A stretch of 49,710 nucleotides of DNA from Chromera velia (taxonomy: Eukaryota; Sar; Chromeraceae): NCBI GenBank assembly GCA_018398765.1, contig JAHBMJ010005739.1:1-49710 (forward strand). Direction: 5' to 3'. This document shows, one piece after another, positions 10,801 to 22,800 of this stretch. How positions within the stretch are numbered: position 1 is the stretch's first letter; the number at the start of each line of letters is the position of its first letter. The notes under the pieces were generated by a model, which was not told where the DNA came from, made no database searches, and was given only the letters and a program-made list of their open reading frames with translations. The position numbers and the translations under genes are program-made.

Positions 10801-11265
10801 GGTCTGTCTGGACTGGTCCTCCAACAGCGTTCAAACATAAAAAGACGCCCTTTGTCTCTCCATGTGTCTACAAATTTTGAATGCTGCCATTTTCTTCCAA
10901 GAGTGAGCTTGTCGCTTATGGTTGTCCGGGTGTCGTGTGGATCGCTCAATGAGTGGCCGTTCGATCGAGTGCGTGAGACTCTGCTTGCATGTTAAACAGA
11001 CAGAAGGAACGGATGGTGGCATACCACACAGAACAACGCAGTGACGGCCGGTGTGCCAGCCGGGGAGGGCCTTCTGCTCTGGGACCCCGATGCGGCGAGC
11101 CTGGAGTAGGAAGGAGGGGGAAGTAAGGAAGCGGTACAAAATGACATCGAGCCTGCCCTCGATGGCAAAAGAGGCAGAAGGGTCGCAGCAGACCTACTGA
11201 GAGACAAAACAGGGCACACGGCAGCTGCCACCTTGTCTCTCGCCAGCGTCGGCACCACAAAGTCT

Positions 11266-11440
11266 TTCAGGGAAAGGAGGGGGCTAGGGAAGGGGGACAG
11301 GGGGGGAGAAAGGCCTGGGGGGGAAGGGGGGAGAAAAGGAAAAGGGGGGAAAGAGGGGAAAGGGCAAGAAAAGGGGGGGAAAGGGAGTAGGGGAAAGGGC
11401 AGGAAGGAGAGGTTCTTTAGGGTGGGGGGGGCGAATCGAA
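11266..11440 (+). repeat. G-rich purine tract
   Basis: About 175 bp of GGGGGA / GGGAAAGG runs with many G-tracts of four or more, almost no pyrimidines on this strand, ending in GGGTGGGGGGGGC. The sequence has strong potential for G-quadruplex or triplex structure. It is not coding. Confidence 0.8.
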
Positions 11441-14400
11441 TCGAGGCTAGCCGAAAGCATACAAAGTAGTAGTAAGTAAAACGACCGTGACTGAGCGTGA
11501 CTGAAGCGTCTGCGTGGGTCTGCCGGCCTTTTGCCCGGAGTTAAGAGTTCATGTATCAAAAGGAGCAGCAAGGGGATGAAATGAGACAGAAAGAAGAGAC
11601 AAGATAGAAAGAAACCAGTGGGGCAGTCTGCAATGTGTCCAGTCCCTTCCCTCCCTCCCTTTATGCAGCTACTGACCGCTACTGACACGGCGCGCGAAGT
11701 ATGTTTGTGCTCGACAAGACGGCCGAGTCCTTCTGTTAATGAGAACTCGAAGTCGATTGCCTACCCCTACGTCAGCTACATATGAGACGCGGGCAGAGGA
11801 CTGCCTGATTGCCGCCGCCATGCGTTTGTGCCTGCGCATGCCCACGACTGCCTGGGACCGCCCTTGCGCCCCTGCACTGAACTCGGGGGAAGGATTAAGC
11901 TCATTGCAAAGCTGAGCCTCAAAAAGGTGGACTGCGAGAACAACAAGCCGAGCGCCGCATGTGCTACGCATTTGGAACTTCTGGAGCTCTTTTTGGAAGA
12001 GTGACCATTTTTAATCTCTCGCGGCTTCTCTTGGCTTTGTTTTGCACGTAGCTTGGGAGTCAGACCCCTCGTGTAGCTGAGAGCATGAGCACATGAGGGG
12101 GCGCCTTCATTCATTGTCTCCTTCTCGTTTCCTTCTGCTGATTTAAAATGTTTCGGGTTATCCTTGGTTAAACTTTCCTCCTTTGAGAAAAGAGACTGGA
12201 AGAGGCGGAGAGAAAATGAGTAGAGGAGGAGCAAAGAGAGAAGAAATCTTGAAAGAGATGTCTGTTGAACGAGAAAGAAAAAAAAAGAAAAAAAGTGAGG
12301 GGACAGCCCGTATATGTCTTGGTGTCCGTTCTGCATCTTCTCCCTGCAGGGGGATGCCGGTGCTTTGGAGGCCCTCTGGGTTCTCTGGGTATCACCTCTC
12401 TGCCTTGTAGCATGGAAGTTGATAGGAGCCCTGGATGGGAGCCTTGGTGGAGCCAGCCGTCTCTGCGCATGCATCTGCTTGGAGCCAGACGGTGTGCCGG
12501 CAGGCGTCTCCCTCCGAATCGGATACGTCTGACCAGGTGCCGTTCATTCGTTGATGTCTGTTTTTATATATTCAGTCGATCTACGGTGTTGTTGACGACA
12601 AGCGAACAGACGTGTACACAGTCTTTGGGAAAGGAGTGAGATAGAAGGGAGAGGAGGAAGAGATGTGAATAAATGACATTGTGTATAAACATATGTGTGC
12701 ATGAGGCTTTCTGCTGCCGTTTCTCTGTTTTCTCCGTCTCTTCACGTTTCGTTCGTACCTCCATCTGCCCGTCTACTTTCATTCAGAAAAGAGAACTGGA
12801 AGGGGTTTTCTTATAGGTATGCTATTCTGTTTATCGCCCGCTTCCTTCTAGCAGGCCGGTATAAGAAAGAGAGAGAGACGGAGTGGGAGCAAGTGAAACG
12901 AAGTCGGAAAATGGAGTTAGCTACCTCTTTCTTTCCGCCGGTTCCGCCTCTTTCTTTTCGATCAGTCTGTCATTGGTAGTGTTCGATCTGCATCTTTATT
13001 TTGATGCCATGGAGGTATTGGAGGTGGCACTACTTTGTTTTTCCGTCTCGCTTCAAGGGAAACAAAGGCGGCATGAAAGAGAAATGAGAGGAAAAGGAAA
13101 CGGTGGAACTGCGCAGGAGTTTGAAGAGTGGAGATTTGTCGGAATGAGCTTGTCTTTCCCTATTAAAGTTTTTATATTAGCGCCGTCTCCGCTTTCTGTT
13201 TTGCCGCCTGCCGGTGCCCTCTGATACTATCCCGTTTCTACTGGCTGCATCGAAACGAACTCTTGTGATGCAGGGTATATTATTGAGAGTGTATATCCTT
13301 TTACTTTTGCCTCTATGTAGCCGCGTTCACGCGTCTGACTTAAAAGTTTGCCATGTTGGTGCGAAGCCGGCGTCTCGGAAGAGGAAAAAAAATAGAGAGG
13401 GGAAAGCAAAGCGCGAGTGAGGAGTAACAGAACGAAATAGAAGAAGATGAAGAAAAGGAAAGTAAACGACTGCGAGCGCATGCATCGGTATGGGGATGTA
13501 TGCGTGCATATGACTGTGCGGGCCTGACTGCGCCTAACTGTGTCTTGCTCTCTGTCGCTTTTTCTGTCTAGCATTTCCGTCTCGTTCTTTCTTTTACAGA
13601 GATATGAGAGGTTAATAGAAAGCTGGGGAAACGTAAAACCTTGCATTGGGAAGCTTGCGGCCGTCGAGTGATAGGCTCTGCCGTCAGGTAGAGATAGTGT
13701 GCTTTTGCAGGCCACAAGCAAGCCAACGTCCCTAAAACAGGTTTTTTGAGGAAAGACCTGGTGGGTTGGCATTGCCGGCGAGGCAGTGGTGATAGTACCT
13801 TTGTGCACGTTAATCTGATTGACTTGCGTCAATGGAAGAAAACTTTTCTGCTTGTCAGCTTTCGCATCTGGATATTTTCGACTACCTCTTTAAAGGTATT
13901 CTGTTGGTTACATAGGTTTGCATTGCATCTGGTTGATCGTGCTCATTCGATCACTCGCCTCTTTTTTCCTTTTCACGTATGCTTGGATGTGTTTGGCTGA
14001 TCGTGAGGATGCGATTTTCCTGTCTGTGGCCGGGGAGGATCTGTGGAGTCCTACTCTGTGGCGCCGCCCTCTGGACCCTCGCATGCGCTGTATCTGAATG
14101 AGCCTGCGTACCGATGTCATGCTCCGCCGCCGCGCGTATATACAGTCTGCTTATACGTGTCGCACTCGAAGCTCTGCGCATGAATGCAAGTCTACGTTTG
14201 GCCTCTTTAGCAACATGTTGTCTGAGCAACATCCTACGGCAGGTTCGAGTTGAAGCTAAAGTTGAAGTCAGCCGAAGCCATTGAATCTATAGATCAAGTC
14301 GGATTCATGTGGAGTCAGAAGAAGTCTGATCACAACGCTCGATAGAACCTCTTAGAGTCAAAGTAGGATTGAGTCTGATTCATTGAGACCTCGTTTACAT

Positions 14401-16103
14401 GAACCTGTAAGGTGTTGCTTGAGTTAGTGTTGCTCACGTTCCTTCTCTTAACCTTTTCATAGGTTCGTGTCCTCGCTTTACCTTCCGAGTCTGTTTGGAC
14501 GCCATAAGGTGGCCGGACAGGGGGGACAAAGCATCCCATTCTCTACTAGTAGTAGTAAATGAATGTTCTCGATCTGTAACTATAGTTCTCTAAAAATTTC
14601 TTTCGATCAATCTTGCAAAAAAAAAAAGAATCTCTAATTATGATTCTTTAGATTTCCCCCGCTTTCCCCCCATGTTATAGGGCCCCATTTTTTTACCTTA
14701 ATATTGTGTCTCTTTGCACGTCAGACTGCCACGTCTTTTCAGCTCATACTGTTCACTGATTCAAATCTGTACAAATCTGATTGAGACTTCTTTATCAGAA
14801 TACTGATCGAGAATAAAATTATATCATACAAGTTTCCCACTAGGCCAGTGGTTATCTCCCCAAGTCTGTTTTTTAATAATCTTTATACACATTTCATGTT
14901 TTGTAATTAACAGTATATTGCTGTTTAATATATGTATGCTAATATGTATGGTAACAGCTTAGTAGGATGACAGCCCAAATAACTTGAACACATAATATAA
15001 TTTTAAGTTTAAGTTAGATTTGACTGGCAGTCTCTTAGGCACTCTTAGTGCAGAGTTGTATCAATAAAATGGAAAAATGTTAATTTTCATTGAGCTGTGA
15101 AGCTATTGAGCTAGGTTTGAAGTCTGCATGTTTGGGAAAGTATCTAGGGGTTTTGTGTTTCACTGCTCAATTGGTGATCAACTTAGTGATCAACCTGCTA
15201 GATATGAAAGAAAGAGAACAAATGAAAAGACAGGCTCATCCGCCTGTCAGTTGACGTGTTCTTTTCTTTTCACAGTGAGTCACTGAGGGGTACCGCCTGA
15301 CTTCTCTCCAGCTCGTGGCGCCTGCCAGTGTGGCCTCAATCGTTTCCTCAGACTTCGTTCTGCCTTCAATCTTGACACATTTGGTGATCTTAGGTTTCAA
15401 ACATCTTCTTCGAGCTTTCGTAGTTCAACTAGTCCCGTGCTGTTCTCTTCTTTCTTCCACTTGTTTCCCTTTCAGGTCAAGCAGAGAACGCTCCCTCAAA
15501 TGGGCCTCAATTCAGCTACTGCCAGTCTGCCAGTGACCCCCTCTCCCTTTCTTTTGCCTATAATTTGTCTTCGTCTGGTTTTCTTTCTCCCACGTCCTTC
15601 CCTTCTTGCCCACCCCCGTCTCTCTTGTGCGACCAGACGCGAACGTCTTCGGGCCTCTTTCGCATTTACTAAACAGAAAGATCTGTTAAGAAGAGAGTAA
15701 GTACGATTCTATCGATATATGCAGCCAGAAGAGGGATGGAAGTCGAGGGAGACGACTTGAACCGTCTCACTTCTGTCAAATGCGGATGACTGAGGAGGAA
15801 ATTTAAACAGAAAAAACATCAGCGCCCTTGTTTCCTCCCCATCTTGCCCTCTGATCGATCGAAGATTTGAATTCTAAAGCTCTCCCCCGTCTCCTCTTCG
15901 AGGAAAAAAAAAAACTTTCCTTCCAACTCTTGCACCTCCTACAGTGTGTCTGAAGTGCCTCAAACCGGCCAAGTACCTTCCTCAACCTCGCTTTCATTCT
16001 TCTTTCTAACTCCTCCTCTCTTTTCTTTTCTTTCCATGCCTTTCCCCTCCCTTTTCCCCTTCCCCCTTCCCCTCCCACTTCTTTTTTTTTCTCCTTCGCA
16101 TGA

Positions 16104-18788
16104 TCAGGCAGTGGCGACGAGCATGGAAGGATACTCGTCGGAAGCCTTCTGAAGGCCCGTTGCCGTCTCTGTGCGCTTGACGGCATCGACCAGGAGGGCA
16201 AAGTCACTCACGCGGAGGTCGGGGACCTTGCTCTTCTCTCCGAGGAAACTCTCGAGCAACCCCTTCCAGACGTACTCCTCGTCGACCATGATCTTCGTGG
16301 GCCTCTCGGTCAGAACCCCCGAGGTGCCCGGAGCCTGCCAGTATGCACGGACACGCTGAATGCTTCCGGAAAGGACAAGCCAGACGCTTCCGTAATCGCC
16401 ATTCTTCGGGTCGTTCTTACCGGGTCCGATGTACATGGCAGGGCCGCTCTTTGCGATTGTCTCTGCGAGATCCTTCAACTGGTTGGACTCATCCCAGGTC
16501 CATCCAGGGAAGGACTCGCCGTCTTCGGCTGGAACGTCAGGAATGAAGTCGGCTCTGATGTCCTCTTCGGTTCTGCTTCCGATCTCCTTCATGGTGGTCT
16601 GGCGAGTGGGCTCGATGCGAATTGCAATTTCGGCATCGGTCTTCATGACACAGTCGAGAACGGTTTCTCCGACAAGGGGGGTTTTCTGCATGGGGGGACA
16701 GAGGGAGGAGGGAGGGAATAGAATAAGTTTCAGAAAGGCGATACGTCCGCTGGGACTAGAGGGATTATGGAGGAGTCAGGAATCAGCAAAACAGCACAGC
16801 TTTTTTTCTTTGATGGTCGACAATCCAGACATCTCGTCTTCTGCTCTCTCATCTGGATACGACTGTTCTCTCTTCATTTTGTACCCGTGTCATTTTACTT
16901 ATCACGCGCCTTTTTTTGGAGTGTCCTTGATTTCATGCTGCACCTGCATGGAGTTACCCCCCCCCGCCCCCCTTCCGGCAGCCCACTGCATCCTTTCTCG
17001 TTCGTCTCCCTCTTTCCACCAAATCACAATTGACTTGTCTTCTTCTTCTTCTCCTAAAGCCATTCCATTTGATTAGTAAGTGCACTCACCACGTTCTCAA
17101 CGGTCTCCTTCTTCCCATCGAAGCACGAGGTCACGTTTCTTCCGTTGATGTAAAGGCCGGCGGAGTAGATGGTGTCATACCCTCCCCAGTACTCGCCTGC
17201 AGAAGGAATCAGAATTTGAGCAGAGAGAAGAAAATGAGGAAGACGGGTTCAGAAGGAAGACAGACAGACAATATGACTTCATTTTTGTGACCAGAGACAG
17301 AAAGAAAAGAAATGAAGAGAAACTAAGAAAAGAGAAGAAAAGAAAAGAAAAGAAACAAAAGGAAAAAGAAGAAAGACAGATAGATAGAATACAAGTCACA
17401 TGCATTGACGAAGCATGAAACCAGAAAGGCAAATTTGGGGGAAATCAGGGCAACGCGTCACAGCATGAAGCCCACACAGGAGAGATGGGAGTCGATACCA
17501 AGATGAAGAATCAATCAGACCGCGCTGCAGGGAGACGCTGCAGGGAAGCGTTCCATCCAGGTTCGTCGTCTGTGCACGACACACACACACACAGATTGCA
17601 AGGTCCTTCTTTCTTGGACCGTTACATGTATCACATACGCAGGGAGAAACGGCTGTACATGCGACTGACGGATGTAGTGCTTGACGTGGGGTCCCACGGA
17701 CATCAAAGTGAAGACTCTGTTCATGCTGGGGTCTTTGGGGTGGAGCGCGTTGGGAATGAGCATAGTGGACTCCCAGATCTTGGAGACAGAAGGGTCGAAG
17801 CGAGTCAGAGACTTGACCTCTGCGTCTCTCTCGAGAGCATTCACAAACTCCTTCTCCTTCTGAAGAAGAGCCTCGGCATCTCCAGGGGTGGGCTTGGGGG
17901 CAGGGGGGGTGTCGTCATCGGGCTGCTCATCGGGCTTGTCGTCAGGCTTGTCATCGGGCTTCTCGTCGGGCTTCTCTGGCTTGTCCTCACCTCCGTCAGC
18001 GGGTTTGTCGTCATCATCCGGGGTGGGCTGAGGGGTGTCGTCATCTGGTTTTGTGTCATCTCCTGGCTTGGGCTTGGGCTTCTCTGCTTCCTCCTCTGCC
18101 TTCTTTCTTCTGGCAATGAGGTCAGCGACTCTCTCGGGATTGTGAATGGAATCCTTCAGGGCAGGGGAGACGGCGTTGGATCCCAGGAAGAGGTTGAAAA
18201 CTCCACGGGCAACGGCGGCATCCTCTTGCTGGTTGGTTCCGGACTTTCCTGAGACTGCAATGACGTCAGGGTGGAGCCACGAGAGCTCAACCTCGTCGTC
18301 TTTGTCGACAGAGCTGCCGACAGAATTCTTCACTGTCTCAATGAACGTGTCCTTGGCATCAGACTGCATGAGAAAAGAAGAAGGAAAAAGAAAAAATGGG
18401 GATAAATGGTTTTGCCTCCCTGATTTTTTGGCGCGTAAGGACTTCAATCTTTGCAGAAAATCTGCTTTTGTTCACCAATCCTTTTCTTGTCTTTTCTTTT
18501 CTGATGAGGGAACCCTTAGTTCTCTTCTTCCTTCTCTCTGTTGTTTGAGTCCTTCAATTCCTCAATTTCTCTATTCCTCCTCTCTCCTCTCTGGTCTGTC
18601 TTGTGCTTCAGCTCCCTTTCTTTTCGTCTTACAATTTTCAATTTTCTTCCTCAATTTCTGTTCGCTCCTCTTCCCTCTTCACCAAAGCTGCTCTTTCTTG
18701 TCTCTTTTCATATTCTTCTGTCTCACTTCAATATTTTGATTCGATCATTCACCCATTCACTGGTGCACTCTCATACACACGAACATGT

Positions 18789-18821
<33 letters not shown>

Positions 18822-19074
18822 AGTGAGTGAGTGAGTGAGAGAGAGGGAGAGAGAGAGAGAGAGAGAGAGTCAGCGCGTGCGTGCGTGTGTGTGTGTGTGT
18901 GTGTCCGTGTCCGAGGCGAGAAGAAAGTATGACTCACCGAGACATCCGATCCGAGATCGGAAAGGGCGTCGGTGAGCTGCTTCACTTTGATTCCCCTGGC
19001 CATGTGGAGCTTCAGAATCTGTTGGACGCCACAGGATAGACAGACGTGCAAACACACACACACACACGCACACA

Positions 19075-19140
<66 letters not shown>

Positions 19141-19829
19141 GACAGAGAGAGTAAGAGAAAAGTGGAATTTCAGTCGCGCAACAGACTTTTCAGAGGAAAG
19201 AATGGGTCCAGGATTCCAACCTTGAGGGCCAGCTACCGACAAATACCCTTTCACATTCACGGAAACAGAAGTGAACAAGACAAAACGTTTGAGATGGGAT
19301 TGAGGTCTGAGAGATAGATAGACCTGCGCTGCACCTCACTGTATTGTCTATTCATTTCAATATGGGGTCGCACTCGCACAAACGGACCATTGGAGCCGCA
19401 GGGGGTCCCTGAAGAAGTTTCTCGTAGAACTCATCGGCGGGCAGTCCCTTGCTGCTGACACCCTCGAGGCCGACTGAGGCAAGGACGGGGTCAACGTAGA
19501 GTCCTACTGTGTACACGTTCACTGTCGTGACTGCAGACTCAAGTGAGGAGGCAGAGAAAGGAAAGGGCGGGGGATCAGATCAAGCGACACACAGCCACTC
19601 AAACATGATACTAGAACAATTAAGCAGACGCAGGCAACCTTTTAGAGAAGCCCATTTTGGAAGGGGAACTTGGATTGAGTTATATGAGAGGAGAGTGTGA
19701 TACTGGACAGAAAGAAAATCAAGAAACGACAGACAGACAGACAGACAGACGGGCGCACAGAAGGATAGACGCAGTTTTCGACTCATTCCTGTCTTCATGC
19801 CTCCTCTCTCTCTCTCTGCCGCATGCCTG

Positions 19830-19872
<43 letters not shown>

Positions 19873-22800
19873 GCACGTGTGTCGATGGACTTACCAACTA
19901 CGGATTTAGAACGGACGCCCAAGCCCATCAGCCACATATTCTTGCCTCCCGACAGTTTGAGTGTGTCTGTTTTCTTGTACTCAACGCCGGTGGCTGAGTC
20001 CTTCATTGTGCCTTCCTCTTCAAACACCGTCGGGGAGATTTCGGTATCCTCATCGGATTCGTCGTCGTCGACGGGCTGCTCGGGGGAAGGCTTCTCTTCC
20101 TCTCCGTCCTTTCCAGTATCTGCATCGGGGGATGTGGGCTCATCTCCTTCGCCTGTGGGGGTGTCGGGCTTCGGCTTGGGGGAAGGGGGGGCTTTCTTGC
20201 TGATGATCTTTGCGGCAAACTTTGCGAATGCCTTCTTTGCTTTTGGCGCAATCGATTCAGGCCCTGTGTAACGAGCAAGAACCTTCAGAGCATACTCAGA
20301 GACGCCGTTCTTCTCTTCTTCGGTGGCTGAATCCTCTACAGGCTCAGTTGGCTCGGTTGGCTCCGTTGGCTCAGTTGGCTCAGTTGGCTCCGTTGGCTCG
20401 TCTTCCTCGTCGAAGAATTGGAAGGCGGGTTTCGATCTGAGGGACCTCTGGGAGGAGGAGGAACGGAGACGGGGGGTCGTCTTGACAGAAGACACAGCAG
20501 AAGGGGATGCGGATTTGATGGTCAGGCCAGTGGATCTGCTGACGAGTTCCTTGACCCTGTCAGCTCTTCCCACGGAGTCCTTCAACTTGGGGGAGATGGG
20601 GTTCGACCCAAAGAAGAGTCTGAACACTTCCCGAGGCAGGTTCTCGTCAGAAACCTCAGCGGTCGATTTGCCTGAAGCAATCTCACCCGACTTGTCAACC
20701 CAGGCGATCTTGATCACTCCAACCTCCAGCCAAGAGATCTCACAGAGGTCTCCGGCCTTGACCCCCGAACCCGCGCTCTTTTTCACGGCATCCAGGAATT
20801 TCGCCTTCACCTCACCCTGCACAAGATGAGAGAGACAGGAAGGCAGCTCAACTTTGGGTACGAAAGCAAACGAGCAACGAAATACCCAAAGGAACATCAG
20901 AAAGTCCATCCTATCCTTTGACTCAGGCGTTCTCTTTGTACGCACTACATTGAATCTCCGTGAAGCCTGGCAGCCTATTTGTGCAATGTCATGTTCTCAT
21001 TCGACCTTCCATTCCATCATTCGCCCTCGACCGCTTGCTGCTCTGTCATGAAAATGCCTGGGGAGAGGGAATGAATGAATTAACCCATCACCGACAGGCC
21101 CACTGAGTCTGTCGCCCCTGCAGGCAGTGGCCCACTGTCTCACTCATCTGCCTACTAGCGCAACCTTCAACCCACTCCAGAAAACGCACAGAGGGAGCGC
21201 ACTCATATGAGGATCCAGCCCTTCTCCCATTGCGTTCACTCCCCCAGCTACCCACCACAAACACAAAAGCCGACTTACCGAGACGCCGCTAATTGCCGAC
21301 AAGCCGTCCTTCAGCTGATCCGGGGTGATGTCTCTCACAAAGTTGAGCTTCAGGACCTGTCGTAGGAAGAAAAAAAAAGAAGGAAAAGGAAGAAAAAGCG
21401 AACAAATGAAGTCCAGCCAGAAAACGAATCACAGACACCAGCAGAAAGAGGTGCTACCCGGTCCCACGCTCCTAGATCCACAAAAACGCGTCTGATGCAT
21501 CCCGCCCCAGCTCAGACTTCCCTGCCTGCCCCCCTCTGACCGCCCCATAGTACGCTGACGGTCCGACTGACTGCCTGACTGACTGCCTGACCGACTGACT
21601 GACTGACTGACTGACTGACTGCCTGACTGACTCACTGACTGACTGACTGCCTGCCTGCCTGCCTGACTGACTGACTTACTGCCTGACTGACTTACTGCCT
21701 GACTGACTGATTGACTGCCTGACTGCCTGACTGCCTGACTAACTGACTGCCTGACTGCCTGACTGCCTGCCTGATGGATTGACTGACCATGGGAACAGAG
21801 GGAGGGCCCGAGAGGAGGGTGTTGTACAATTCGTCTGAGGGGACCTTGCCCTCGTCAGAGAGGCTCTTGAAGGGAACGGAGGCCTTCACAGGGTCCACGT
21901 ACAGAGCCGCAGAGTATCCCTGGAAGGGAACGAAAACTGCAACCAAAGGGCCAAGCAAACAAACAAGCAACCAGACAAACAAGCATACATCAGATGGCAA
22001 TCATGCACTCAAGGAGACAAGAAGAGAAGGGAAAGTGAAGGAGCAGGAAAGGGAGAGAAAGGGCCAAAACAAACTGGGAGAAGAGTGGCGGAGCAAATCA
22101 TCGGAAGTCTGTCGACCTTCGTGAGATGCTGATCAACTTCAGCGCACACTTCGTTACCCGCCTCACTGGGGACAGGCTTGCTTCACCTCAAGAGCCTGCC
22201 TTCCTTTCTATTCTCTCAGTCATCTTACAAACAGTGCGACTTCGGAGAGGGACGAAACTTTCTAGTGCTGAACGATGTGCGTGTTTGTTCCTTTTGTCTT
22301 GTTCTTCTTCGCCGACTGACCGATGGTCTTCACGCGCACTCCCACGCCCATGAGCCAGAAAGCTCCTTGGCGAAGTAGGAGACGGCGGTGTTCTTCCACT
22401 CGATCTTGGTGTCGGGGTCCGTCGTGGTGCCTTCGTCCTTGAAGTCGGACTTGGCGAGGGCAGTCAGGGCGGGGCGCAGGGCTGCAGAGGGGGCAGGAGA
22501 GCCCGTGTCCTCTCCCTCGTCTGCGGAGGGCTCTGAAGGTTCTGCGGTTTTTTCTTCTTCTGTTGGCTCGGCAGGCTCTTCTTCTGCACTCGGCTCGGCT
22601 GGCTCAGCGTTCTTGGGTTCGTCCCCTTCCTCCTCGGCCTCGTCGCCCTCTGCAATGGCGGGAAGAGGGCCCTTGGGGGATCCGTAGTCGGAGGTCGGGG
22701 TGACGAGAGCCTCGTTCTTGGCATCGGCAGCCCCGACCTTGAGGGTGTTGGGGAGGGAGGCGTCGAGGCGGAGGGACTCCATGGAACGGATCCCCCCGGC

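Larger units (their letters stand above)
9681..16103. other. Long region without a supportable gene
   Basis: GC content is mixed and open frames reach 232 codons, but none shows a recognisable domain or a consistent exon chain. Items of note: a remnant resembling the transposon gene at 10766, a G-rich purine tract at 11266-11440, an AT-rich block at 14560-15240, and a CT-rich stretch at 15540-16090 that follows the stop of the minus-strand CHI-repeat gene and could include its 3' UTR. Short unannotated exons could still be hidden here. Confidence 0.5.

Noticed and set aside
11776-12474. 232-codon minus-strand frame
   Set aside because: It runs through a poly-pyrimidine stretch read as Phe/Leu/Ser, has no domain, and I could not build exons with consistent phases.
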